Positions 6,183-12,784 of a stretch of 12,820 nucleotides of DNA are shown here, one piece after another. The translations under genes and the position numbers were made by a program. Position 1 is the stretch's first letter, and each line of letters opens with the position of its first letter. This DNA comes from Azonexus sp. (GTDB lineage: Bacteria; Pseudomonadota; Gammaproteobacteria; Burkholderiales; Rhodocyclaceae), in the NCBI GenBank assembly GCA_031274715.1, contig JAISPT010000020.1, forward strand, positions 1 through 12,820, read 5' to 3'. The notes below the pieces were generated by a model, which saw only the letters and a list, made by a program, of their open reading frames with translations, was not told the DNA's origin and did not search any database.

Positions 6183-7166
6183 ATGCACGCCAGTTCTCTC
6201 GCCGCTGCTCCTGCTGTTTCTGTTCCCTCTACGCATCGCCGCTGGACGGTTGCCGAAGTTCTGGCCTTGTACGAGATGCCGTTGATGGATCTGATTTGGC
6301 AGGCCCAAGGGGTGCATCGCCAGCATTTCGATGCCAACGCCATTCAACGCTCAACGCTGCTGTCGGTCAAGACCGGCGGATGTTCCGAGGATTGCAGTTA
6401 CTGTTCGCAGTCAGCGCGTGCTGATACCGATCTTCAACGCGAGCGCCTGATGCCACTCGACGAGGTGGTCGCCGCCGCCCAGGCGGCCAAGGCCAAGGGG
6501 GCTTCCCGCTTTTGCATGGGGGCCGCCTGGAAGGGCCCGAAGGACAACGACCTTGACCGGGTGCTGGAGATGGTGCGTGAAGTCAAGGCGCTGGGCATGC
6601 AGACCTGCGTCACCCTTGGCATGCTCAAAGAGGGGCAGGCGGACAAACTCAAGGAAGCCGGCCTCGATTACTACAACCATAATCTCGACACCGACAAGGA
6701 ATTCTACGGTCAGGTGATCAAAAGCCATACCCATGACGATCGCCTCGACACACTGGACCAGGTGCGTGATGCCGGCATCAACGTCTGCTCTGGCGGCATT
6801 ATCGGTATGGGCGAATCGCGCAAGAACCGGGCGGCGCTGATCGTGCAACTGGCCAATCTGCCGCAGCCGCCGGAGTCGGTGCCGATCAACAACTTGGTGC
6901 CGATTCCCGGTACGCCGCTGGCCGACGTTCCGCGGCTCGATCCGTTTGAGTTCGTGCGCACTATCGCCGCTGCGCGGATCACTATGCCGACTTCCTGGGT
7001 CCGCCTGTCGGCGGGCCGCCAGGAAATGAGCGATGAATTGCAGGCACTGTGTTTCCTGGCTGGTGCCAACTCGATGTTCTACGGCGACCACCTGCTGACC
7101 ACCGGCAATCCGGAAGTCGACCGCGACGACGCGTTGTTCGCCCGCTTGGGCGTGAAGGCGGTTTGA
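6183..7166 (+). CDS. bioB: Biotin synthase
   Basis: Radical SAM enzyme that inserts sulfur into dethiobiotin, the last step of biotin synthesis. It has 327 residues from the ATG at 6183, which follows AAGG by 6 bases. An open frame reaches further upstream but has no BioB homology. The radical SAM cluster motif CxxxCxxC is at C67, C71 and C74. The [2Fe-2S] cluster ligands expected in BioB are at C111, C142, C202 and R274 (within VRLSAGR). YNHNLDT (164-170) and the NNLVPIPGTPL region (236-246) are family signatures. The variable first 20 residues are Ala/Ser/Pro-rich. The stop codon overlaps the bioC start (TTGA). Confidence 0.97.
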   Translation: MHASSLAAAPAVSVPSTHRRWTVAEVLALYEMPLMDLIWQAQGVHRQHFDANAIQRSTLLSVKTGGCSEDCSYCSQSARADTDLQRERLMPLDEVVAAAQAAKAKGASRFCMGAAWKGPKDNDLDRVLEMVREVKALGMQTCVTLGMLKEGQADKLKEAGLDYYNHNLDTDKEFYGQVIKSHTHDDRLDTLDQVRDAGINVCSGGIIGMGESRKNRAALIVQLANLPQPPESVPINNLVPIPGTPLADVPRLDPFEFVRTIAAARITMPTSWVRLSAGRQEMSDELQALCFLAGANSMFYGDHLLTTGNPEVDRDDALFARLGVKAV

Positions 7167-8041
7167 ACGCCGGATTCGTCGATCGGCGCCAAGTCATCCG
7201 GCGCTTCACCCGGGCGGCAAGCAGTTACGACCGGGGTGATTTCCTCGCTCGCGAAATCGACCGGCGCATGCAGGAACGTCTCGATTACGTCAATTTGAAA
7301 CCGGGTCGTATCATCGATCTCGGTTGCAGCCGCGGCGGTAGCTTTGCCGGCTTGGGGATGCGCTATCCGGAGGCCGAATTGCTTGGTCTCGATCTGGTAC
7401 CGGCCATGTTGGGTACCGAGGTGGCGCGCCCAACCGGCTGGCAGCGCTGGCTCGGTCTTGGCAAGCGCAACGGGCAGCTGCGCCTAGCAGCCGATGCGAC
7501 GCAATTGCCACTGGCGGCGAAGTCGGCCGGTCTGGTGTGGTCGAACCTGATGTTGCACTGGCTGGACGATCCCTTGCCGGCGCTTGCCGAGGCCCACCGG
7601 GTGCTGGAAACCGGTGGCCTGCTGATGTTCTCGACGCTGGGACCGGACACCTTGCGTGAATTGCGGGCCGCTTTTGCCGACGGCTATGCCCATACCCAGC
7701 GCTTCATCGATATGCACGATCTCGGTGACATGCTGGTCGGCTGCGGCTTTGCCGATCCGGTGATGGATATGGAAGTGATCACGTTGACTTACGACGATCT
7801 GGACAGCCTGTTCGCCGAATTGCGCGCTGCCGGTTCCTCGTGCGCGATGAAAGTGCGCCGGCATGGCTTGACCGGTCGCCAGGGCTGGCTGGCGGCACGG
7901 GCCGCCTACGAGGCTATCCGCCGGGACGGGAAGTTGCCAGCAACTTTCGAAGTGATCTACGGCCACGCCTGGAAGGGGGCTCCCGACAAGCTGCCAGACG
8001 GCCGGGCTATCATCCGTTTCGAGCGACCGTCCAAGCACTGA
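7163..8041 (+). CDS. bioC: Malonyl-ACP O-methyltransferase BioC-like (class I SAM methyltransferase)
   Basis: In biotin synthesis BioC methylates malonyl-ACP so that the fatty-acid machinery can build pimeloyl-ACP methyl ester. The N-terminal FTRAASSYDR matches the BioC opening. Motif I is IIDLGCSRG (50-58, with SR where many have GT/GP), DATQLPLA is at 111-118, and WSNLMLHW at 126-133 parallels the WSNLAVQW of E. coli BioC. The length of 292 exceeds the E. coli protein (251) but suits betaproteobacterial forms. The chosen start is TTG at 7163, overlapping the bioB stop, with GAAGG just upstream. The next in-frame ATG (7269) would cut the conserved N-terminus, and the open upstream frame lies inside bioB. 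Its position after bioB favours BioC over related methyltransferases such as NDUFAF5-like proteins. Confidence 0.78.
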   Translation: MNAGFVDRRQVIRRFTRAASSYDRGDFLAREIDRRMQERLDYVNLKPGRIIDLGCSRGGSFAGLGMRYPEAELLGLDLVPAMLGTEVARPTGWQRWLGLGKRNGQLRLAADATQLPLAAKSAGLVWSNLMLHWLDDPLPALAEAHRVLETGGLLMFSTLGPDTLRELRAAFADGYAHTQRFIDMHDLGDMLVGCGFADPVMDMEVITLTYDDLDSLFAELRAAGSSCAMKVRRHGLTGRQGWLAARAAYEAIRRDGKLPATFEVIYGHAWKGAPDKLPDGRAIIRFERPSKH

Positions 8042-8058
8042 CCGTTGCTGCGGTTTTT
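8041..8058 (+). terminator. Weak terminator-like hairpin after bioC
   Basis: ACCG (8041-8044) can pair with CGGT (8051-8054) around a 6-base loop, followed by TTTT. The stem is only 4 bp, so this is a weak candidate. The 71-base gap between the converging bioC and HDOD genes holds no better hairpin. Confidence 0.25.
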
Positions 8059-8112
8059 ACAGGACGCCTCGTGGCTGCCGTACCGGTGATTCTATGTGCT
8101 ATTGCCCTCGCC

Positions 8113-8958
8113 TCAGGCGGCCAGCGCGGCCCGTACTTCGCTGATGTCGTTGTCGGCTTCTTGCAGCAGATCGGCAAAGTGTTCCCGGCTGGCCTGTGCC
8201 TGTTCGGCCAGGGCTGGATCGGCTTGCGCCGATACGCCGTACTCGGGTTCGTTCGCCAGCAAGTTGGCGAAATACAGGATGTCGCGCAGGCTGGACGGTG
8301 CTTCGATGTCCTGTCGCCGGTCGTGGTTGTAGATGGCTTCGGTCAGGTGTTCCGGCAGGCCGAGAATGTGCAGCAGGCTTTCGCCGATGCTGGCATGCCA
8401 GCCGCGGATCAGGTCCAGGATGGCCTCGCGGTTGTCGTGGTATTCGGTGTACTCGGCGGCCCGGAACAGTAAGTAGAAAATACCAATGCTCTGCACCAGG
8501 CCGGCCAACATCGCTTCTTCCGGCTTGACCCGGCCGATGCGCCGGGCCAGCACGCGGGCGATGGCCGCCACCTGTAGTGAATGCTCCCAGGCCTCGCGGC
8601 CGATGTCGTCGTAGGCTGTCAGATTGCACGATTTCAGCATCTGGTCCATGGCCACGGCCAACGAGGTGGTGCGTACCGCGTCGAAGCCGAGGCGGGCGAT
8701 GGCCGTGGTCAGGTCGCTGACGCGTTTGCCCATGGGGTTGTAAGTGACCGAATTGGCCAGCCGCAACAGTTTGCTGGAGATCAGAGGGTCGACACCGACG
8801 ACTTGGACGACGCGCTCAAGGTTCGCTTGCGGATCTTTCAGCGTATTGCGGACGAGAACCGCCGCATCCATGCAGGTGGGGAAATTGATGTCGCCCGACA
8901 AGTCGCGGGCGATGTCTTCAAGAATGCGGAAATGGGTATGCGGATCGATGGCTGACAT
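8113..8958 (-). CDS. HDOD-domain signalling protein
   Basis: The protein has 281 residues and is built of one HDOD domain (about 20-220) with a short C-terminal helical tail rich in Ala, Glu and Gln. The signature DPLISSKLLRLANSVTYNP (57-75) is typical. HDOD domains derive from HD phosphohydrolases but lack catalytic metal residues, and here the expected GLLHDIG is LAGLVQSIG (151-159), with QS in place of HD. The family appears in regulation of chemotaxis, twitching, stress and cyclic-di-GMP responses, often as scaffold or adaptor. The gene lies 22 bases downstream of the CBS-domain gene on the same strand, so the two probably form an operon. No signal peptide or membrane helix. Target unknown. 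Confidence 0.88.
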   Translation of the reverse strand: MSAIDPHTHFRILEDIARDLSGDINFPTCMDAAVLVRNTLKDPQANLERVVQVVGVDPLISSKLLRLANSVTYNPMGKRVSDLTTAIARLGFDAVRTTSLAVAMDQMLKSCNLTAYDDIGREAWEHSLQVAAIARVLARRIGRVKPEEAMLAGLVQSIGIFYLLFRAAEYTEYHDNREAILDLIRGWHASIGESLLHILGLPEHLTEAIYNHDRRQDIEAPSSLRDILYFANLLANEPEYGVSAQADPALAEQAQASREHFADLLQEADNDISEVRAALAA

Positions 8959-8980
8959 AAGGCAGGTGGGCGGTGCGGCG

Positions 8981-9412
8981 CTAGCCGACGATGTAGCGCT
9001 CCAGTTCTTTGATCAGGAATTGTTGCGAGCTGATGGTTTCCTTGACCATGTCACCGATGGACACCACGCCAGCGAGCGAGCCGTCCTCGTTGAGCACCGG
9101 CAAGTGGCGGAAGTGCTTTTCCGTCATCAGGGCCATGCATTCCTCGAAGGTCACGGTGTAAGTGACGTAGGCGACGCGGTCGCTCATCACATCGCGCACC
9201 GCCGTGTCCTTGGAGGACTTGCCATGGAGGATCACTCGGCGCGCATAATCGCGCTCGGAAAAGATGCCGACCAGTTGCTCCCCGTCGAGTACCAGAACGG
9301 CCCCGACGTCATGCTCGGCCATCACGGTAAGGGCGTGGAAAACGGTGTCGCTAGGCGCAACGACAGCCAGCGGGCGAAGCTTGTCGGCCAACAACTGCTT
9401 CAGTGTTTTCAT
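8981..9412 (-). CDS. Two-CBS-domain protein
   Basis: The protein has 143 residues made of a CBS (Bateman) pair and little else: CBS1 at about 10-65 ends with VGIFSERDYARRV, and CBS2 at about 75-130 ends with AGVVSIGDMVK. Such modules bind adenine nucleotides or SAM and act as energy or ligand sensors. The SERDYAR segment of CBS1 carries the Asp that commonly contacts ribose. A strong GGAGGAG ribosome-binding site precedes the ATG. No effector domain is fused, so it probably works with a partner; the co-oriented HDOD gene 22 bases downstream is the obvious candidate, but this is inference. Confidence 0.9.
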   Translation of the reverse strand: MKTLKQLLADKLRPLAVVAPSDTVFHALTVMAEHDVGAVLVLDGEQLVGIFSERDYARRVILHGKSSKDTAVRDVMSDRVAYVTYTVTFEECMALMTEKHFRHLPVLNEDGSLAGVVSIGDMVKETISSQQFLIKELERYIVG

Positions 9413-9480
9413 GGGCTCCTCCGGTGGGGGTATTTGTTATCGGGCCAGTCTATCCCCATGGACCCAAGCTGCCAAGCCTG

Positions 9481-9507
9481 AAAAATAAAAGGCAGCCGAA
9501 GCTGCCT
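9481..9507 (-). terminator. Rho-independent terminator of the cytochrome c4 gene
   Basis: On the minus strand a 7-bp stem AGGCAGC/GCTGCCT (9501-9507 with 9490-9496) closes a stable TTCG tetraloop and runs into TTTTATTTTT. It lies 21 bases past the cytochrome c4 stop codon. It also separates that gene from the CBS-HDOD pair downstream. Confidence 0.88.
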
Positions 9508-9527
9508 CTTGTTGGCTCGCGGCGCGA

Positions 9528-10163
9528 TTAACGCAGGCCGGCGATGTATTCGGAGACAGCCTGGATTTCGACGTCGGACAGCGTAGCAGCGACCATGCGC
9601 ATCATCCTTTCCGGATCATTGCTGCGCTCCTCGACGCGGAAGGCCCTCAACTGACTAGCCGTATACTCGGCGAACTGACCGGCCAGACGCGGGTACTGGG
9701 CGGGCATGCCGGCGCCAGCCGGGCCGTGGCAGCCGGCACAGGCCGGGATGCCCTTCCTGAAATCGCCCTGGCGCCACAGGCGCTGGCCAAGGGCGATCTT
9801 CGATTCGTCCTGAGCGGCGGCCGGCGTCAGCTTCTGGCTGGCGAACCAAGCGGCGACGTTGCGCATGTCCTCGTCACTCAGCGCGGCGACCATGCCGGCC
9901 ATGATGGCGTTGTTGCGCCGGGCCGGCTTGCCGTCGACCGACTGGAAGTTGCTCAGTTGCTTATGGAGGTATTCTTCAATCTGGCCGGCCAAGCGAGGGT
10001 TGGCTGCGTCCACGCTGTTGCCGTCGACGCCGTGGCAGGCGACGCAGATCGTTTCCGCGACGATTTTGCCCTTGGCAGGATCAGCCTTGCTCGTGGCGCT
10101 TTCGGCTGCATGAGCGATGACAGTGGTGGCAAGAAGAATTGCCATTGCCGCGGAACGAATCAT
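9528..10163 (-). CDS. Cytochrome c4-like diheme c-type cytochrome
   Basis: Periplasmic electron carrier with two c-type hemes, expected to pass electrons to terminal oxidases. From the ATG at 10163 it has 211 residues. It has a signal peptide (hydrophobic 5-17, cut near AHA/A at 19-20) and two homologous halves with heme sites CVACH (40-44) and CAGCH (142-146). Each half has an NPRLAGQ or YPRLAGQ motif and a Met-rich segment (IMAGMVAALSD; MMRMVAATLSD) that should hold the axial methionine. AAGGAG stands 7 bases before this ATG; the in-frame TTG at 10169 is too close to it. The gene is divergent from engB, an arrangement seen in many beta- and gammaproteobacteria, and is closed by a strong terminator. 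Confidence 0.93.
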   Translation of the reverse strand: MIRSAAMAILLATTVIAHAAESATSKADPAKGKIVAETICVACHGVDGNSVDAANPRLAGQIEEYLHKQLSNFQSVDGKPARRNNAIMAGMVAALSDEDMRNVAAWFASQKLTPAAAQDESKIALGQRLWRQGDFRKGIPACAGCHGPAGAGMPAQYPRLAGQFAEYTASQLRAFRVEERSNDPERMMRMVAATLSDVEIQAVSEYIAGLR

Positions 10164-10222
10164 TTGCAAGCTCCTTGTACGCGTTTGTAGGCGCTTTGGC
10201 CGGAACGGGAAGTTTCAAACCT

Positions 10223-10235
10223 GTTATTCTATAAC
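10223..10235. promoter_or_regulatory. Palindromic AT-rich element in the cytochrome c4/engB divergent spacer
   Basis: A perfect inverted repeat GTTAT-TCT-ATAAC lies in the 108-base spacer between the divergent cytochrome c4 and engB genes. It contains a TATAAC -10-like hexamer on the plus strand and TATAGA/TAGAAT on the minus strand, so it may be a shared bidirectional -10 region or an operator. No strong -35 box accompanies either. Just downstream, GCCCG (10241-10245) and CGGGC (10253-10257) can form a small hairpin 14 bases before the engB ATG. Confidence 0.4.
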
Positions 10236-10271
10236 ACTTCGCCCGGCCATGGCGGGCCTCCCGAGTATTTT

Positions 10272-10934
10272 ATGCCACTGTTTCAGCAGGCGGTTTTCCT
10301 CACGACCGTCGCCCATCTTCGTGACCTGCCGCCGGATTCAATCCGCGAAGTGGCCTTCGCCGGCCGCTCCAACGCCGGCAAGTCGTCGGCCATCAACACG
10401 CTGGCCGGTCGCGTGCGCCTGGCCTATGTCAGCAAGACGCCTGGCCGCACGCAGCATCTCAATTATTTCACGCTCGCCGCTGGCAAGTATTTCGTCGATC
10501 TGCCCGGCTATGGCTATGCCAAGGCGCCGGAGGCTGTCCGTTCGCAATGGGAAGGGCTGATCGGCCCCTATCTCAACAAGCGCCAGCAACTGGCCGGACT
10601 GGCTGTGATCATGGACGTCCGCCGCCCGATGACCGACCTCGACCTCAAACTGATCGACTGGTTCCGGCCGACTGGCCGGCCGATCCACATCATGTTGTCA
10701 AAGGCCGACAAGCTGAGCCGGCAGGAGCAGACCAAGGCGTTGCGCTCGGTCAGGGCCGAGGTGGCGACCTGGGGCGATGCCGAGCTGTATTCGGTGCAGT
10801 TGTTCTCCAGCCTGAAGAAGACCGGCATCGATGAGGCCGAAGCGGTGTTCGCTAACTGGCTCGACATTCCGTTGCCGAAGCCGGAAAACAAAGGGCCCCC
10901 GGACAAGGGGGATCCGGGGGCCAAAATGCCTTGA
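10272..10934 (+). CDS. engB: Ribosome biogenesis GTP-binding protein EngB/YsxC/YihA
   Basis: Essential TrmE-Era-EngA-EngB-Septin-like GTPase needed for large ribosomal subunit assembly. It has 220 residues with G1 GRSNAGKS at 31-38, G2 TPGRT at 56-60, G3 DLPGYG at 76-81, and G4 SKAD at 143-146 (usually TKAD; the Ser is a mild change). G5 is near the LFSSLKK segment. The ATG at 10272 has no good Shine-Dalgarno sequence. The last 17 residues or so, rich in Gly, Pro, Lys and Asp, are encoded by a long GC hairpin that extends almost to the stop codon, and probably lie outside the folded GTPase domain. Confidence 0.96.
   Translation: MPLFQQAVFLTTVAHLRDLPPDSIREVAFAGRSNAGKSSAINTLAGRVRLAYVSKTPGRTQHLNYFTLAAGKYFVDLPGYGYAKAPEAVRSQWEGLIGPYLNKRQQLAGLAVIMDVRRPMTDLDLKLIDWFRPTGRPIHIMLSKADKLSRQEQTKALRSVRAEVATWGDAELYSVQLFSSLKKTGIDEAEAVFANWLDIPLPKPENKGPPDKGDPGAKMP
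10894..10922. repeat. 10-bp GC hairpin within the 3' end of engB (terminator-like on the minus strand)
   Basis: GGCCCCCGGA (10894-10903) and TCCGGGGGCC (10913-10922) form a perfect 10-bp stem with a 9-base loop. On the plus strand the stem is followed by AAAATGCC, with no U tract. On the minus strand it is followed by CTTTGTTTT, like an intrinsic terminator. It lies inside engB, 10 bases before the stop codon. It may slow or end plus-strand transcription, stabilise the mRNA 3' end, or stop antisense transcription. Confidence 0.6.
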
Positions 10935-10944
10935 CGTGGTCAAG
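10930..10944. promoter_or_regulatory. Perfect palindrome CTTGAC-GTG-GTCAAG at the engB stop codon
   Basis: Two perfect 6-base arms with a 3-base centre overlap the engB TGA and lie about 130 bases before hemB. The symmetry is that of a dimeric regulator's operator. It resembles an FNR box (TTGAT-N4-ATCAA) but with one base fewer in the spacer and C/G in place of T/A, so I do not call it FNR. No protein is assigned. Confidence 0.35.
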
Positions 10945-11072
10945 ACACCCGCTCAGGGAGGTGAAGCGGGAGACGGCGCGTGCCATCTGTTGGCTCTGAT
11001 GCAGGTCATGGTGGAAAGTTCCATGGCGATGCGAAAATTTTCTCTGGTGTTCAATCGAACGAGGTGTGCAGC
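10935..11072 (+). other. hemB 5' leader with two small hairpins
   Basis: This 138-base stretch between engB and hemB holds two short inverted repeats: CCCGCT (10948-10953) with AGCGGG (10965-10970), and CATGG (11007-11011) with CCATG (11021-11025). No clear sigma70 promoter is seen, so hemB may be read from upstream or from a non-consensus promoter. A 25-codon open frame from ATG 10999 ends at a TGA overlapping the hemB ATG. I recognise no known riboswitch class. Confidence 0.35.
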
Positions 11073-12074
11073 ATGAGCGGTAGTGGCATCTTTCCGGGTA
11101 CCCGCATGCGCCGGATGCGGCGGGACGATTTTTCGCGACGCCTGATGCGCGAGTCGGTGCTGACGCCCGACGATTTCATCTATCCGGTGTTCGTGCTCAA
11201 TGGCACGGGGCGGATCGAGCCGGTGGCGTCGATGCCCGGCGTCGAGCGGCAGTCGCTGGATGTTCTGCTGAAAACGGCCGAGCGTGCGGTGAAACTGGGC
11301 ATCCCGGCGCTGGCTCTGTTCCCGGTGATCGATTCGGCGCTCAAATCGCTGGGCGCCGAGGAGGCCTACAACGACGACGGCTTGGTGCCGCGCGTCGTGC
11401 GCGCCCTGAAGCGCGAATTTCCCGAGCTGGGGGTGATCACCGACGTGGCCCTCGATCCTTACACCAGCCACGGCCAGGATGGCCTGATCGACGCAACGGG
11501 CTACGTGCTCAACGACGAGACGCTGGCCGTGCTGACGCGCCAAGCCTTATGTCATGCTGCCGCCGGGGCTGACGTGGTGGCACCATCGGACATGATGGAC
11601 GGGCGCATCGGCCGCATCCGCAGCGAACTGGAAGGGCGCGGCCTGATCTACACACGCATCCTGGCCTATTCGGCCAAGTACGCATCCAGCTTCTACGGCC
11701 CCTTCCGCGACGCTGTCGGCTCGGCCGCCAATCTCGGCAAGGGCAGCAAGCACACCTACCAGATGGACCCGGCTAACAGTGACGAGGCGCTACGTGAAGT
11801 AGCGCTCGACCTGGCCGAGGGTGCCGATATGGTCATGGTCAAGCCGGGCATGCCGTATTTGGACATCGTCCGCCGGGTCAAGGACGAGTTCAAGGTGCCG
11901 ACCTACGCCTACCAGGTCAGCGGCGAGTACGCGATGCTGAAGGCGGCGGCACTGAACGGCTGGCTGGCCGAGGAAGCGGTGGTGTTGGAAAGCCTGCTGG
12001 CCTTTAAGCGGGCCGGCGCGGATGGCATCCTGACTTATTTTGCGCTGGATGCTGCGGAGTATCTGGGGCGCTGA
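11073..12074 (+). CDS. hemB: Delta-aminolevulinic acid dehydratase (porphobilinogen synthase), magnesium type
   Basis: The enzyme condenses two 5-aminolevulinate molecules into porphobilinogen, the second common step of heme and other tetrapyrroles. It has 333 residues from the ATG at 11073, with GAGG upstream. The two Schiff-base lysines are K202 (AYSAKYASSFYGPFR) and K257 (MVMVKPGMPYLD). The metal-site segment DVALDPYTSHGQDG (124-137) has Ala/Asp/Asp where zinc enzymes carry cysteines, matching the magnesium-dependent type known from Pseudomonas aeruginosa. The Arg-rich N-terminal arm RMRRMRRDDF (11-20) is typical and takes part in oligomer contacts in the family. The frame is open upstream to 10980, but that extension lacks family similarity. 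Confidence 0.97.
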   Translation: MSGSGIFPGTRMRRMRRDDFSRRLMRESVLTPDDFIYPVFVLNGTGRIEPVASMPGVERQSLDVLLKTAERAVKLGIPALALFPVIDSALKSLGAEEAYNDDGLVPRVVRALKREFPELGVITDVALDPYTSHGQDGLIDATGYVLNDETLAVLTRQALCHAAAGADVVAPSDMMDGRIGRIRSELEGRGLIYTRILAYSAKYASSFYGPFRDAVGSAANLGKGSKHTYQMDPANSDEALREVALDLAEGADMVMVKPGMPYLDIVRRVKDEFKVPTYAYQVSGEYAMLKAAALNGWLAEEAVVLESLLAFKRAGADGILTYFALDAAEYLGR

Positions 12075-12118
12075 GTTGGTACTGCTGACTTCGGCGTTAG
12101 AACTGAAAGGGGATGCAC

Positions 12119-12784
12119 ATGGACTACGACCTGCTCACCAAGGTCATCACCGTAGTGATTGGAGCCATCGGAGCTGGAAAGCTGATGTACGACCTCGCAA
12201 TCGGCAAGTCGGGGCGGATGAGGGACGAGTACAAGTTTGCAAAAGACTTCCTTCAAGATGTGAAGTCGAACGGGCAGCTTCATCCTTTTCTCCGAGAGAA
12301 GGGGTATCAGGCTATTGCGGGAGATCGGAGCATCAACGCGGACGAAATCGAATACCTCCTCTCGCTAGAGGGGCCAGAGCGAGCACTTAGGGACTACGTA
12401 CTTGGGCGTCCCTACCTTGAACATCTGCCGGAAGCAGGAAATCTCCAAATCACGTATCGTAAGAAGTACAAAGCTTCTTGGGCTCGCCGCTGGCGGAAAC
12501 TCTTCTATGTCTTGGCATACGCTGTTCTGGCCTTTTTGGCTTTCGCTCCTCTTCTGCTTTCTAAAGTCATATTTAAGACCCCGGGGCAGATGCTTGTTGG
12601 GTTTGTCGTTTCCGCTTCGGTCTTTGGTCCGTATGCCTGGTTCGCATTGAAAGCGGGAGCGCGCATCTATCGGGCCGAGAAACTTGTTGAGTATCAACAC
12701 AAACACACTCAGAGAATCGTGCTCAGCACCTCTAACAACCAAGAGAGTTCCCCCGGCTCTGCCGGGGAGGCAGTAAAAGTTTGA
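12119..12784 (+). CDS. Unrecognised three-helix membrane protein of lower GC
   Basis: I do not recognise this protein. From the ATG at 12119 (AAAGGGG lies 6 bases upstream; the ATG at 12113 is too close to it) it has 221 residues. A first hydrophobic helix is at about 7-25, a soluble charged region at about 30-125 holds a predicted helical stretch with KGYQAIAGDRSINADEIEYL, a basic patch KKYKASWARRWRK is at 115-127, and two more membrane helices lie at about 129-149 and 157-178. A hydrophilic tail follows. Base and codon use differ from neighbours: many A/T-ending codons such as TCT, CGA, GTA and TTT. It lies 44 bases after hemB, outside any known hemB partner set, and looks acquired. The last dozen residues are encoded by a GC hairpin, so the original C-terminus may have been altered. 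Confidence 0.75.
   Translation: MDYDLLTKVITVVIGAIGAGKLMYDLAIGKSGRMRDEYKFAKDFLQDVKSNGQLHPFLREKGYQAIAGDRSINADEIEYLLSLEGPERALRDYVLGRPYLEHLPEAGNLQITYRKKYKASWARRWRKLFYVLAYAVLAFLAFAPLLLSKVIFKTPGQMLVGFVVSASVFGPYAWFALKAGARIYRAEKLVEYQHKHTQRIVLSTSNNQESSPGSAGEAVKV
12751..12767. repeat. REP-like hairpin CCCCGGC-TCT-GCCGGGG at the 3' end of the last gene
   Basis: A perfect 7-bp stem with a 3-base loop lies inside the C-terminal codons of the membrane protein gene, 15 bases before its stop codon. No U tract follows on either strand, which speaks against a standard terminator. Short perfect GC stems of this shape are typical of REP-type repeats. With one copy in view, its repeat status is not shown. Confidence 0.4.

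Noticed and set aside
6411..7091. Minus-strand open frame of 226 codons inside bioB
   Set aside because: Same shadow pattern; bioB has all cluster ligands in frame and the antisense protein has no recognisable domain.
9413..9480. Promoter for the CBS-HDOD pair
   Set aside because: GATAAC-like hexamers occur on the minus strand, but no matching -35 box is found at a proper distance, so no call is made.
10948..11030. hemB leader as a known riboswitch
   Set aside because: The hairpins are short, and I find no conserved core of any class I know, such as the cobalamin, glycine or ykkC types.
12090..12105. GTTAGAAC before the last gene as an integron attC core site
   Set aside because: The consensus is GTTRRRY and this reads GTTAGAA. 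There is no paired RYYYAAC with the usual internal arms, and no second attC is seen after the gene.
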